Source of the DNA: Tritrichomonas musculus | Lineage: Eukaryota; Parabasalia; Tritrichomonadida; Tritrichomonadidae | NCBI GenBank assembly: GCA_039105265.1 | Contig: JAPFFF010000003.1 | Location: 1,736,001 to 1,800,000, forward strand | Reading direction: 5' to 3' | DNA length: 64,000 nt | Shown here: positions 18,053 to 29,327 of the stretch, in pieces | How positions within the stretch are numbered: the first letter of the stretch is position 1 | Layout of the letters: the number at the start of each line of letters is the position of its first letter | Translations under genes and position numbers: made by a program | The notes under the pieces: generated by a model | What the model was told of the DNA's origin: nothing | Seen by the model: only the letters and a program-made list of their open reading frames with translations | The model's database searches: none

Positions 18053-18487
18053 TTAAAACATATCATCATCTTCTTTGTGGACAATTGAAACACGACCACT
18101 TCGCGTAATGACAACATCTGGACCTAAATTTCTCGATGGCGTTTGAGGAGAATCTGGAACATCTTTCTTTTTTCTGCCAGACTTTTTTTTATCACTTTGC
18201 TCATTTGCATTTCCTTTATATAAAAATGAAATAGCTGAAGCTTTTCGGGCAATAATTTTTTCATTTTCCATTTCTTTAATACATTGAAGTAAGTTACGCT
18301 TAATATACTTATCTGAGAAATCAAAATACTTTTCAATATAGTTTCTAACTTTTCGAATTGATGTCCATTTTTTGTCTTCTGTAACATTAACAGCAATTGC
18401 TTCACAAATAATTGGTATTAGCTTTGGCAATGCTCTACTAGGGCTTTTTGGTTCGTTTACAGAACTTGTGTTGAAATTATTATTCAT
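18053..18487 (-). CDS. Linker-histone-like (H15 winged-helix) basic protein
   Basis: 144 aa from ATG 18487. Residues ~17-88 have the order of a winged-helix H15 domain: helix LPKLIPIICEAIAVN, helix SIRKVRNYIEKYF, helix KYIKRNLLQCIKEMENEKI, then a wing (ASAISFLYKG) in the position of the GASGSFKL strand of histone H1. A Lys-rich stretch with an AT-hook-like SGRKKKD follows, then a Ser/Pro segment and an acidic end (KEDDDMF). A nuclear, DNA-binding chromatin role is the best reading, but the match is by pattern only; another winged-helix family remains possible. A candidate Initiator TCATAT at 18511-18506 would leave a leader of about 21 nt. Confidence 0.65.
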   Translation of the reverse strand: MNNNFNTSSVNEPKSPSRALPKLIPIICEAIAVNVTEDKKWTSIRKVRNYIEKYFDFSDKYIKRNLLQCIKEMENEKIIARKASAISFLYKGNANEQSDKKKSGRKKKDVPDSPQTPSRNLGPDVVITRSGRVSIVHKEDDDMF

Positions 18488-18505
18488 TTAGATATTCTTT
18501 TAAAA

Positions 18506-18511
18506 ATATGA
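18506..18511 (-). promoter_or_regulatory. Initiator-like TCAYWW before the winged-helix gene
   Basis: TCATAT on the minus strand, about 21 nt before the ATG, fits the trichomonad Initiator consensus TCA(+1)YWW. It is short and AT-rich, so chance matches are common. Confidence 0.35.
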
Positions 18512-18650
18512 TTCAAAAAGTTCAAAATAAGTTTAAAATTTTTTTACTCAAATAAATGGTACATTTTCAATCAAGATCATTCGTAAGTTAAAAACAAAAT
18601 AATAATAAATTCATTCTTCCACATTTTTTGATAAACAATATTTTAATTTC

Positions 18651-21600
18651 TTATTCTGGATTGCCATTTGCGTTATTGGCATTGGTATCTTTAAAAGGAC
18701 TTGATGATGCAGGAGGGTGATTAGCTTGCGGATCTATAATTGAACTACTGCTTGAATTTTCATTTATAGTCAAATTTAAATTCGACATTTGATTAGCAGC
18801 ATTCAAAATTTGTGCGGAAGTGCTAGCAAAGGTTGACAAAGAAGTTCTAAGTGGATTTTTAATGCAGAGAGGAGCCAGTTTATTTTTAAGAGATTCATAT
18901 CCTGCTTCGAGCTCTTCTTGAAGAGGCTGGAATTCTGGATTTTGCGCTGTTAATTGCTCATGAACAGAGACACCTTTTCTTAATTGCCTCATGAAAAGGA
19001 TGAAAGCATCTCTTAAATTATCAGCTCCTTTACTTTTATTCTTAGTTTCATCTCCGAGGAAAACATCTGCAATTCTTGCAGGACCTTCGTTAACTTGAAC
19101 AAGAAGAGAACCATGAAGAAGTTGTTGAGTTTTCATCATATCATTGCTTTCAATTGCTTTTTCAAGTTGCTTTGTTCTGTCACGAATCTGCTTACAAACG
19201 ACTTTAATTGGCTCAGAATCTTTTTCTACAATCAATGAAGGATTAACTTCAGAACGAATAAGTAATGATGGTAGTTCGAAATTAGTTGGTAAAATAGTTT
19301 TTCTGATCCATTGCTTATCCATTGTTGCTTGATGAGCTTTTCCAGTGTCAGCACTATTATCATCAGATTTGACAAATGGTGTATCATAGAAAAAATGAGT
19401 ATAAAGATCAGTTTTGACTTTTTCTGCGCCATTCTTTCCTTTATCTTTGCTTCCATGAGTGTATGGTTCAACAAAAGTTATTTGAATATAAACTTTACGA
19501 ACCAAATCGAGTTTTGAAGTATCAACTTTTCCTGATTCACTGATTTGAACTATACTGTCTTTTCCATAAATTTCGGCATACTTTGTCATAATATTGTTGG
19601 TGAAGTCATAAAGATGAGTTAATGGCTTTTGCCTGTATATATATGTTTTTTGATTTGATTCGTCAAGTTTCTGACCAAAGAAGGTAACACGGAAGAATCT
19701 ATCAGCAAAAGCATCTTGACCTTCAGCATCTTCAACAAGTGATGAGAAAATGTCATGGAATTTTGAAAACATAACTTGAAGTTCGTTGAACGATTGCCAG
19801 TATTCAAAAATTGGCCAACAAAGGTCAATTAGCATTGAAGCTAATTTTAAGATCTTATTTTTACTACATATATCAAGAGAACGATAAAGTAGCGAGATAA
19901 AACCTTGCTCATTAAACATAAACGAGTCACAAAATCCAGGAACAAGAGGAGGATCTTTTCTGTATTCATCTGGACATTGAACATTTCCGCATATTGTGCA
20001 AATATCTTTGAAAACGAAGCAAGGATGAGATAATCTGAAGTAATTTGGTATCTTATGCCAAACAGTTAAGTTTTCAAAGATGATTGCAGCTTGAACAATA
20101 GAAACATTTGCAGCTTCAAAATCTGATCCTTCTGACATGTGAAGATCGTATAATTTTTCTAAATATTCAACTTGAGCATCCGGAGATTTGGCAAATAATT
20201 TTACTAATTTGAAAAGCAATTCAGAGTGTTCTTCATAAGTAAATTGCTTTGATTTTGTATTTACTCTAATCTTCTTCGCAATTTCGTATATTTGCTTATA
20301 TATCTCAATACATTCGTTTAATGCTTTATTGTTTGTTTGTTCACTGTTGAATTGTAAAACATGATTTAGTAAAAGATTTTCAATATTTTTCGAAGTTAAT
20401 TGTTCTTCAGTGAGACTCGAAAGTGCACGCATGAATATTGCAGATGAACGATTATTGTTATTATTACATTCAAAATCAACAGAGAAAGTAGATTCAATGA
20501 ATTCAGCAATAACAGAATTAATCCTGTTCATATCTTCTTCAGGATTACTTGTATTGTTAGAGGGTTCAGATTCTAGTGGTGATACTTGAGTAGTGTTTAA
20601 TGAGGATTGATCAACGTTTGAACTTTGATCTGATTCCATCGATTGACTTACCCCATCTGGCATTTTGGCAAATGTAGTTCTTCTCTTTTTATCATTATTT
20701 CCGTTATTAATATTAAAACTTGTTGGAACTTGGATAATTTCAGATTGATAAGCAGCTGAAATATCTGCAGCTGATTTTTTCGGTTGTTCTAATTCCGAAG
20801 GATTAAATGGGGTTCTATTTTTCTTATCAGCATTTTGCCTAAATGAGGTATTTTCTGGAGCTTCGTTATATTCTGACTTTCCTTGGTTTTCTAAGCTTGC
20901 AATTTTGGCAGCTGTAAATGAAGTTGCTCTAGCTCGTGTCCTTGATGAAGCAGGTCCAGAATTTTCTGGTTTTTGTTGCCTTAACGGAGGTAGAGCTGGC
21001 ATTTTAACTTCTTTCATGGTTATAGCTATCGATAAGTTAAACAATTTTAGTAATATCCTTGCAAGGGCTGGCGAGGTTGTATTAATAAACTTCATCTTAA
21101 ACTTTTGCATGTAATATTTCAGAATAAAGATCATTTTTTCAAGTGGTTCAATTTCTTTTGTCATGATTACTAAATGAAATATAAGTGATATAATGCTTGG
21201 GATTTGAGCATCATCTGATTGTTCAAGTTTTACAATCAAATCAAAAATAGATTTATTTGTATAGTTCATAAATAATTTGCTTTTCTTTTTGTCTTTGGAT
21301 TTTTGCATAAATGCTTGATTAGCATTTTGTAAATCTGCTAATTCAGGTTGCAATTCATTATTTTTTTTCCGGCTTACGAATGTCCCAGATTTCTTTGTTC
21401 TTCTCTTGGTATCCATTGGTGAATTTTCTTTTTGCGATAAATCGGCATTGAAAGAAACTTTTGTTTCATTGATAATATCTTGCTTTGAAACTTTTGTTAA
21501 TAAAAAGTGAAGGCCTTCAAATATCCTTTTATTCGATGGAGCTTTTCTGCAAGTTAATAAAAGATAAATGAAATAGATTAATGGAGGGAAAACATGATCT

Positions 21601-24125
21601 TTGTTAAAGAAAAGATTAGGTTTGAAGAAAATAGTAGCTTCAACAAGTTCACTTGATATTATCTGATTTATTTCTTGATCATATATTTGAGTAAGCTGCA
21701 ATAAAATTTCAAAAAGCCTACTTGGCTCTGGAGATGTTGCGATTGAATCATACCCATTTCTAATCAGACCAATCACAATATTTTGAAACTCTTTGGAATT
21801 TTTAACTAATAATGCAAAAATGGATGGTCTAAAAAGGGTTTCGATGAAATCATTCTTAGATTTGGTGTAAATTTCGCTTTCATTTATAGAATTTGAGGTA
21901 TCCGGCCAGCTTGTTAAAAAGTTTTTAACTGCAATAATAGCAATGTCAGCATATCCTGAATCATAGAGAAGGTTTACAAAGATGGCATAAGAACGAACTA
22001 ATTGAGAGAGATTATTCGACTTTAAAGCAAATTTTATAAATTGTAACGTGAAAATTCCAAATTCGTCGCTAAAAATCTTTTGTGTGTCTTTGTCAAGACA
22101 AATATATTTCGTAATTAGTGTGAAGAAGAAATCGAAATAAGGAGCAAGAATATCAATTCCATCAGGATGAGCTGTTAAAAAATTTGTCAAAAGAACAAAT
22201 AATTTTTGGTGAAATTGGAGTTGCGAAAAGCTGATATGAATAATATCAATTTCAGGTTGGTTTTCATCCATTGGATTCATTTGAGCATTGTTTGATAGGT
22301 CAACATTAGGAATAGGAACTGGTGTGGAGAGCTTTTTAGCATTTTCAATTTCGGTTGTTGTAAAAGCAAAAAATCGAACAAAGGCTAAAAAGAAAGTTGA
22401 TAAGCTATTATTATCAATTACTGTCGTAATCATATTGCACATTTTAATAAATTCTTCAACAAATTCCTGATCATGATGTATTATGGTCTTCCTTATAAAT
22501 TGATTCAGAATTGGATAAAGAAATGTGACAAGATTGCTGGGTGATACACTATGAAGAAGCGAATATTGCGCATTTTCGTTCGATGAAAGAAATGAATTTA
22601 AGTTTTTATCATAAACATAGGCATTTGAATTTGAAAAGAGACGAATAACTAAAGTATGCTCTCCTGGAAAAGTTATAGATTTTGGGGTTTCATCAATAAG
22701 AACATCATCATCGAGAAATGGGAAATTTGTTGATCCAATTTCTTCAATAAATTTCCCTTTATCTTTACCTTTTTCAGAGGATGAAAAATTGCACTTGTAC
22801 AATGTAAATTTCATAACGCAAGAAGGAGTGAGTGGATAAGGAAGATTAATAACAAATAATTCATTTAAGTTTGGAGATGATGGAGGGAAGCAAAGTTTTG
22901 TCATTTCGTATTCAACAAATTTTGCTGGGTTGCAATTTGATCTTATTGCTTCAATTGGATTTTCATTTTCAAGGCATTCAACTTTTACAGCATATCCACA
23001 ATCTATTGGAATTGATGTTGAAGATGATGGATCAAAGGCTTGCGAAGTTGTTAACTTATCAATTCGGAGGACTGCTCGATTAATTGGTGAAAAATATGGT
23101 TGTGGCCTTTTATTGGAAATTTGTCGAACAATCAATTCTGATTCTCCATCACCTTGACACATAAAGAGCTTCAAACCAATTGTTTTTAATCTTCGCGCGT
23201 TAACATCTGATTGTAGCTGCGATAATGGGTTTTCGAAAGGTAATTTATCAAAGACATAAAATTTGTTTTGCTGTGGCAATTTTGAGGAAGATACACTTTT
23301 GAAATCAAAGAAAGTGAAAGCAAATGCAGAAAAAGTTGAAATTTGTAAATTTGGAAACTTCGCTTTTTCTTTTTTAACTAATTGTGCAGTGTCAGAATTT
23401 GGATTAAAATAATAATTAATTGCAGCCTGCCCTCTGTCTCTTGTTACCGGGTGGCTAGCAAAAACGAACAAAGTAATTGAGAAATTTTTAAATGTATCAA
23501 TTTCAAAAGATGCAGATTGAAAACTATTTAGATCAGGCGAATAGTCTTTCAAAAAAGGAGCACTTTGTTCTGGAAAGAAGTTCCAAACCTCAGAAATAAT
23601 TGACTTCGATTTTAAATTGTATAAGAAGGCGCTAAACATAATTGGCTCAACAAATTCAAAAGGACATTCCATTTTATCCATTTTAACTGTAGCTTTGGTA
23701 GTAAAGCCAAGCATTGGTGGGGGCTTATCTTGTAAATCCGTCTGAAGGTTAAATGAAGATGAAAATTTTAAAACTGAATTTGAGTTGATGATGTCAGTCA
23801 GCGATTGTGTCCGAGTGATAAATTGAGAAAATTCAATTTGCTTTGATTCTTCAATCTCTTCAACTGCTTCTTTTACTGCTTCTGCTTCTTTGTTAGAATC
23901 AGTAGAAGAGTAATCGTTAAAAGTGAAAGTTATTGTGTTTTCATGTTGGGCAAATATACCACCAATTGGACTTTGAAGATAATTTGAATCAAGATTTAAT
24001 TTATTCTGCGTTTCATCAAAGTAAGGATTCTGCACATCATTATTTACTTGAATAATGGGATCAAGCCAACTATAATGATATTTTGAGGAAAGTTCTTGAA
24101 TATCATCTTGAACTTTCTTATTCAT
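18651..24125 (-). CDS. DOCK-family Rho/Rac guanine nucleotide exchange factor
   Basis: 1,824 aa from ATG 24125. The frame extends to an in-frame TTG at 24170, but the ATG is preceded by an Initiator-like motif about 20 nt upstream. Residues ~415-510 look like the DHR1/C2 lipid-binding domain (NELFVINLPYPLTPSCVMKF). A long helical-repeat middle has an Asn/Ser-rich insert at roughly 1000-1180. The C-terminal DHR2 catalytic domain (about 1300-1760) is clear: RFFRVTFFGQKLDESNQKTY, YIYRQKPLTHLYDF, YIQITFVEPY and GSLLVQVNEGPARIADVFL, the last matching the conserved GSVxVQVNxGPLxYARxFL motif of DOCK proteins. DOCK GEFs load GTP on Rac/Cdc42-type GTPases at membranes and control actin. A Ser-rich tail ends the protein. 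The family call is firm; the subfamily is not assigned. Confidence 0.88.
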   Translation of the reverse strand: MNKKVQDDIQELSSKYHYSWLDPIIQVNNDVQNPYFDETQNKLNLDSNYLQSPIGGIFAQHENTITFTFNDYSSTDSNKEAEAVKEAVEEIEESKQIEFSQFITRTQSLTDIINSNSVLKFSSSFNLQTDLQDKPPPMLGFTTKATVKMDKMECPFEFVEPIMFSAFLYNLKSKSIISEVWNFFPEQSAPFLKDYSPDLNSFQSASFEIDTFKNFSITLFVFASHPVTRDRGQAAINYYFNPNSDTAQLVKKEKAKFPNLQISTFSAFAFTFFDFKSVSSSKLPQQNKFYVFDKLPFENPLSQLQSDVNARRLKTIGLKLFMCQGDGESELIVRQISNKRPQPYFSPINRAVLRIDKLTTSQAFDPSSSTSIPIDCGYAVKVECLENENPIEAIRSNCNPAKFVEYEMTKLCFPPSSPNLNELFVINLPYPLTPSCVMKFTLYKCNFSSSEKGKDKGKFIEEIGSTNFPFLDDDVLIDETPKSITFPGEHTLVIRLFSNSNAYVYDKNLNSFLSSNENAQYSLLHSVSPSNLVTFLYPILNQFIRKTIIHHDQEFVEEFIKMCNMITTVIDNNSLSTFFLAFVRFFAFTTTEIENAKKLSTPVPIPNVDLSNNAQMNPMDENQPEIDIIHISFSQLQFHQKLFVLLTNFLTAHPDGIDILAPYFDFFFTLITKYICLDKDTQKIFSDEFGIFTLQFIKFALKSNNLSQLVRSYAIFVNLLYDSGYADIAIIAVKNFLTSWPDTSNSINESEIYTKSKNDFIETLFRPSIFALLVKNSKEFQNIVIGLIRNGYDSIATSPEPSRLFEILLQLTQIYDQEINQIISSELVEATIFFKPNLFFNKDHVFPPLIYFIYLLLTCRKAPSNKRIFEGLHFLLTKVSKQDIINETKVSFNADLSQKENSPMDTKRRTKKSGTFVSRKKNNELQPELADLQNANQAFMQKSKDKKKSKLFMNYTNKSIFDLIVKLEQSDDAQIPSIISLIFHLVIMTKEIEPLEKMIFILKYYMQKFKMKFINTTSPALARILLKLFNLSIAITMKEVKMPALPPLRQQKPENSGPASSRTRARATSFTAAKIASLENQGKSEYNEAPENTSFRQNADKKNRTPFNPSELEQPKKSAADISAAYQSEIIQVPTSFNINNGNNDKKRRTTFAKMPDGVSQSMESDQSSNVDQSSLNTTQVSPLESEPSNNTSNPEEDMNRINSVIAEFIESTFSVDFECNNNNNRSSAIFMRALSSLTEEQLTSKNIENLLLNHVLQFNSEQTNNKALNECIEIYKQIYEIAKKIRVNTKSKQFTYEEHSELLFKLVKLFAKSPDAQVEYLEKLYDLHMSEGSDFEAANVSIVQAAIIFENLTVWHKIPNYFRLSHPCFVFKDICTICGNVQCPDEYRKDPPLVPGFCDSFMFNEQGFISLLYRSLDICSKNKILKLASMLIDLCWPIFEYWQSFNELQVMFSKFHDIFSSLVEDAEGQDAFADRFFRVTFFGQKLDESNQKTYIYRQKPLTHLYDFTNNIMTKYAEIYGKDSIVQISESGKVDTSKLDLVRKVYIQITFVEPYTHGSKDKGKNGAEKVKTDLYTHFFYDTPFVKSDDNSADTGKAHQATMDKQWIRKTILPTNFELPSLLIRSEVNPSLIVEKDSEPIKVVCKQIRDRTKQLEKAIESNDMMKTQQLLHGSLLVQVNEGPARIADVFLGDETKNKSKGADNLRDAFILFMRQLRKGVSVHEQLTAQNPEFQPLQEELEAGYESLKNKLAPLCIKNPLRTSLSTFASTSAQILNAANQMSNLNLTINENSSSSSIIDPQANHPPASSSPFKDTNANNANGNPE

Positions 24126-24141
24126 TTGTATTTTCGAATAT

Positions 24142-24147
24142 TTATGA
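24142..24147 (-). promoter_or_regulatory. Initiator-like TCAYWW before the DOCK gene
   Basis: TCATAA on the minus strand with its A about 20 nt before ATG 24125. It supports that ATG over the upstream TTG, because the longer frame would begin 5' of the predicted transcript. Confidence 0.4.
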
Positions 24148-25277
24148 ATAAATTTGAACTTTACATTCAAAATTGACCTAATATTTCATTTTTTGATATA
24201 AAACGATCATTAGATAAATTAAAGAACTTTGTATTCAAAATTTCATTTATAGATTTTTTGATTTGATTTGATACCAGATCAAAAGTTGAAATAATCATAA
24301 ATCGAATTAAAAAGTATTGGCACTACTTCCACAAAGATATTCACAATTCAAATATATTTGATGAAAAAAAAAAAAAGCATTTTACCGATTAGCTTGTAAC
24401 GATTTATTTAAAGATATAACTCGTATACTAATGCTAAAGATAATATCATTTTATTCAAGGTATTTTTAAATATATCATTAAAGACAAATAGCAGTTTTAA
24501 ATTTTTTGATCATTAATAGTGAAACAAAAATAATGCATCTTAGCCTTATATTTCTTTTGTATCAGGATTATATTTATTTATTTATATTTTGATAGTTTTA
24601 ATAGTTATATAACAATATTAGGTTTTGAATAAATCAAAGCAAAATTTATAGCTTAAAAGCTAATTTTATCATTTTGAGAATTTACTATTAAGTTTGGCTA
24701 ATTTTCTTTCATCTTTTCTAAATAATTTCAAGCCTGTAAACTATTTATAATATTCAATAATTAACTAAGAAAATGAATATCAATAAAATTAAAACAGCCT
24801 TATTATAATTATATTTTGAATGATTTTAATCATCATGGACTAGTAATAATAATATTCATTTATTATTTTAATTGAAAAAAATATAAGAAACCCCCATATA
24901 TTACTCGATATAGTTTGCTAATAAAGAATAATTAAGAAAATTTAGAAATTAATTTCAATAAATAAAATGATAATGTACATATTTGAATTGAATCTAAATG
25001 AAATCATTAAATTTTAGAATACTTCATTGCTATTTAAAGTAGAAATATTTATTCAAATAAAGAACTTTAATGCATTGATAGATAACTTCAAATAATTTTG
25101 CATAAATGTTTTCAAAATTGTAATTACTTTCAACTTATTCTATTCAAAAAATAGAATAGTTTATGATATTCTGAATATAACTGTCCAGAAATATATTCAA
25201 AAAAAAATATCATATCAAATCTATTAATGTGAATCGAAATTTTTGAATAAATATATCTTTTTTCTGAGGATCACAAT

Positions 25278-25283
25278 TCATAA
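25278..25283 (+). promoter_or_regulatory. Initiator-like TCAYWW before the PH-kinase
   Basis: TCATAA with its A 12 nt before the ATG. A second candidate, TCACAA, starts at 25271. Both fit TCA(+1)YWW and give the short leader typical of trichomonads. Confidence 0.4.
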
Positions 25284-25291
25284 GAGTAAAA

Positions 25292-26470
25292 ATGAAGGAA
25301 GGCTATTTAATGTGCCGAACTTCTTTTAAATCAACTTGGCGCCAACGCTATTTTAAACTTAATGGGGCAACATTATCGATATGGGAAGATGATACTTTAA
25401 CTAATTTAAAAGATAGATACAAGATTACCAATAATGTTAATTTAAGCTTAAAATCATCGACAGTAATTGCTCTCATTTTCCCAGGTTTATCAACTGTCTT
25501 CATGTCAGTTGAATCTCCTGATGAAATCGTTGAGTGGTACAATGCTTTTAAGACAGTAAACCCAGATACGTATGAAATTGGTCTTGATAGTTTTGATTTA
25601 GTTAAAAAAGTTGGTATTGGTCATTTTGGTGAAGTTAACTTAGTTAAAATGTACGAAACTGGCGAATTAGTAGCTGTTAAGATATCAAACGATAAGAAAA
25701 CATCAGAAAACGAATCACTTTTATTAAAAAAGCTTCTAGGGAATCGATTTGTAATCCAATTTAAATTCTTTTTCGAATACAAATCAAAATCATATTTAGG
25801 TATTGAATATGCTGATGGTGGCGATCTACTTCAACGACTTGGTCACAGATTAACATGCCATGATGCTATTTTATACGCAGCTGAAATCGCAGATGCTTTG
25901 AACTTCCTTCACGAAAGAGATATAGTATTCAGAGATTTAAAGCCTGAAAATATTCTTCTTATGTCATCTGGTCACATTAAGCTTGCTGATTTTGGGCTTT
26001 CACAGATTATCATTGGCCTTGATGAAGAAAAGAAAAAAGAATTTGCTGGAACCAAAGAATATTGTGCTCCAGAGGTGATATCCGGTGAACATTATGGAAA
26101 AGAATCAGATATATGGAGTTATGGCGTTACACTCTTTTCAATGTTTTATAAGGATCTTCCTTTCTATTCTGAAAATCCTGCAAAAATAATAAAAAGAATC
26201 CTTGAAAAAGACGTTGTTTTTCCGAATTCACTAGCTGTATCACTTGGTGAGGATGAAGATGATTCAAGCACTCAATTTCAGATTGGTGATATTGAAACAG
26301 TCTATGCAAATATTAATGAATTGATAGCGGCATGCTTACAAAAGGATTCAACGAAAAGACCAAGTAGTGAAAATCTCCTAAAATTCAAACTTTTTGAAGG
26401 TATTGACGAAAATACATTACAAAGCATGAAGTATTCATTTAATGATGTTATATCAGAAAATAACGAATAA
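25292..26470 (+). CDS. PH-domain AGC-like Ser/Thr protein kinase (Akt-like layout)
   Basis: 392 aa. Residues 1-90 are a PH domain (KEGYLMCRTSFKSTWRQRYF) with the K-x(n)-R-x-R pattern linked to 3-phosphoinositide binding and the closing Trp helix (EIVEWYNAFKTV). The kinase domain starts near residue 100: glycine loop GIGHFGEV, VAVK lysine near 129, catalytic VFRDLKPENILL near 210-221, ADFGLSQ near 231-237, and GTKEYCAPEV in the activation segment. All catalytic residues are present, so it should be active. FRDLKPEN and GTxEYxAPE are AGC-type; the tail after the domain is short and lacks an obvious hydrophobic motif, unlike metazoan Akt. The PH domain suggests membrane recruitment by PI3K lipids, which fits the neighbouring DOCK gene with its lipid-binding DHR1. 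Confidence 0.9.
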   Translation: MKEGYLMCRTSFKSTWRQRYFKLNGATLSIWEDDTLTNLKDRYKITNNVNLSLKSSTVIALIFPGLSTVFMSVESPDEIVEWYNAFKTVNPDTYEIGLDSFDLVKKVGIGHFGEVNLVKMYETGELVAVKISNDKKTSENESLLLKKLLGNRFVIQFKFFFEYKSKSYLGIEYADGGDLLQRLGHRLTCHDAILYAAEIADALNFLHERDIVFRDLKPENILLMSSGHIKLADFGLSQIIIGLDEEKKKEFAGTKEYCAPEVISGEHYGKESDIWSYGVTLFSMFYKDLPFYSENPAKIIKRILEKDVVFPNSLAVSLGEDEDDSSTQFQIGDIETVYANINELIAACLQKDSTKRPSSENLLKFKLFEGIDENTLQSMKYSFNDVISENNE

Positions 26471-29327
26471 TTCCAATAAGATATTGATTATTATTAAAAT
26501 GTTGCAGTTAGATATTTAATAATTATTCTTATTTTTCTTTTTATATTTTTATTATAAGCCAATTTTAGTATATATGGTTTACAGCAATACATCTTTCGCG
26601 GTACCTTATTTTTTTATATTGGTTTTAATAAGAGGTAACTCAATTATAACATTTTTTTACTTCATCATATTCAAAAAAAGTAAACAAAAAGAGACTTAAT
26701 GAAAATTATACTTTTTCTAATTCATATGCATTATTATATCATTTTATATAATTATTTTAAATTTTATTTGGTAATTATATAGATATTATCATTTTTAATT
26801 CATAAAATATTCTATTTTTATTTGGTCAAAAATATTGAAATAACGAAAACTTCAGAAAAATTTTTAATCGTGATGGCTAATTATTTTGTCGATAACTGTT
26901 ATATTTTTAAGAGGTGGGAGGAGTAGGATTTTTGTTAGAAATCTATTTTATATGCATAACAATATTTTTAATATTATTCTAAATATTATTTATTATATGT
27001 TTATTAGATATTTTTCGATAATGGATGGTATATATTTATTTTATTTTTTAAATAATAATTGAATTTTTTGTATAGAATAAATTTTACGATAATTTTTTTT
27101 TTTTAACAATTTTGAGAATTTATATAAATATGAAATTTTTATAATATAAATTTGTATTTTGTATTATTTTTCTTTTTTTATCTTTGATATATATTATTTA
27201 TATGGTAAAATAAGTTTATTTGCATAAATATAAATTTTTAAAGAGGATAAGATCATTGAATTATACTCCATATAATCATTCAATTATTAAAATCAATATA
27301 TATATATGAATTTAATATATTATTTTATTATAATATGACATAATTTATAATTCCATTTAACATACTATATATAATGCTATATTATAAATATATTTTACAT
27401 TTGAATATAGATAATCATAAATTAATTTAGTGTAAAATTGATAGAATAATAAAATAAAAAAAAGGTTTAATAGAATTTTTCAATGCGAAATTTGAATAGT
27501 CAAATTCTATAGTTTATATTATGCCAAAATACGGTTTTTCAGAAAATAAAATAAATATATGAAAAAGCATTCACTTTTTACTAATTTATTTGTTCAAAGT
27601 AAAATATAAACCAATAAAAAAGCCAATTATTTCGTTTTAAAAAGTTATCTATAATAACGAAATATATTCAATTCAATATTTTACAAATAAGATATCTTGT
27701 TTATTATTTAATATTTTAATAATATAATATTTGATATATATAGGAACATGTTTTTTATAATATGTATAATAACTATATTTTTAAAAAATATATCTTTTTT
27801 TTCCAAAATGCTTGTTTTAATAGAATTATAAAATGAAAATAGAAAAATAGAGTCTTTGTTCGAGCCATTTTCAAATTAAATTAATTTAAAATATTTTAAT
27901 ATATATATAACTTTTATTATTAATATTTACATTATTAAATAACAATTTGTATATTAAGAAATGCAAAAAATAGAATGAAAACCAATTTTATCTCATTATA
28001 GAAATGTAATATAGAGACTAATCAAATATCCTACATATTATATAATATCTTCTTATATAGATATATGATTTATTTTATTTTAAACAAATCAAAAGAATAT
28101 CAAATGACGGATTTATTTAAAAAAACACTCTTATGAAAAATTGCTTTTAATTCATTGAATAGCACATTTTATTAAACATATTTAATATAATAATAAATAA
28201 TTAACTGTATAATATTAATAAAATAAAAAATAATTAAAAAATAATAATTATATACTAAGATATATATAAAAAATATTAACTACAAAAAAACGCCAAAAGT
28301 CTTTGCACCTTTTATTTTTAAGATATAATTTTATATTTATTTATTTATTTCATATCTTATCTTACATTTTAAATGAATGTATGCTAAAATGAATTATTTA
28401 CTGCTTTTTTCTCTCTATTTCCAAAAAAAATCAAATTCTCATTATAATTATAATAAGAGTAAAATAATTGATGTAAAGATTAAAAATAATGAATTCAGCA
28501 TTTAAGTGATTATTTTATATAATTTCATGATAAAAATTAAGCTAAATATGTTTGAAAAACATACAAATTTTTGCATTTTTTACTGATATTTTCATGATTA
28601 ATAGAAATTTTATATGCTTTTTTATGTAATATTGATTCCGATAAAGAATGATAGGAAATAAATATAAACCAATGATTAAAAAACTTGATCTTAAATTTCA
28701 ATATCAGTATATAATTTTTTCTGAACATAAACAATGCAAAAAGTCGTATCGTATTTATCATACTATGAATCAAGTTTATCTATTTCTTTATCATATATAA
28801 ATATTTATGGCAAGTTTTTTTGTAAAATCTCTTATTTTAATTTCTCTAATAAAAAAATTTGATAGGTCAACAACAAAGAAGAAATTACAATAAGATTAAT
28901 TAATATTGATAATTGGTAAATTAATTATACTCTGTTATAAAATGGAATATATAAGATGTATGCCATTAAAATCAATTATTTTTTGATTTTTGCAGGTGAA
29001 AATTTCAAGTAATCTGGATTAAATATCAAAAGAACTAATTCTTTGTATCACATTTCATCCTTGATATTTTATTATACAATTTGAAATTATCAATAAATAC
29101 CATATTGAGATTGATCATCAGAGTTAAGGAAAGTTCCAAACTTGATAATTGATATCAGAAAAGTTAGGCTTCTCTTATAGAAATCATTTATTATAAAATT
29201 ATAAATAAGATGCAAGAATTAATACATATTTAATGATAATATTAAAATATTTGATAAAGAATAAGGCGCTTTTTAAAATGATGTTAGTTGAATGTCAGTT
29301 GCCTGACAACAAATCTCTTTCCGATTT
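26471..29327. other. Gene-free AT-rich region
   Basis: 2.86 kb of very AT-rich DNA with many short A/T and TA runs. Small ORFs here (for example 28537-28773, minus) are AT-driven and unsupported. I saw no tRNA, TIR pair or coding remnant. It leads into the satellite. Confidence 0.6.

Larger units (their letters stand above)
24126..25291. other. Divergent promoter region, DOCK gene / PH-kinase
   Basis: 1,166 bp of AT-rich DNA between two head-to-head genes, with an A-run near 24365 and no supported ORF. It should hold both promoters. Confidence 0.6.

Noticed and set aside
26595-26640. Imperfect inverted repeat ACCTTATT / AATAAGAGGT downstream of the kinase
   Set aside because: It has a two-base offset and an AT-rich loop; too weak to call a terminator or element end.
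27850-27870. TTGTTCGAGCC resembling a tRNA T-loop
   Set aside because: No matching A box, D arm, anticodon stem or acceptor pairing nearby.
28537-28773. 78-aa minus ORF in AT-rich DNA
   Set aside because: AT-driven composition, no motif, no promoter sign.
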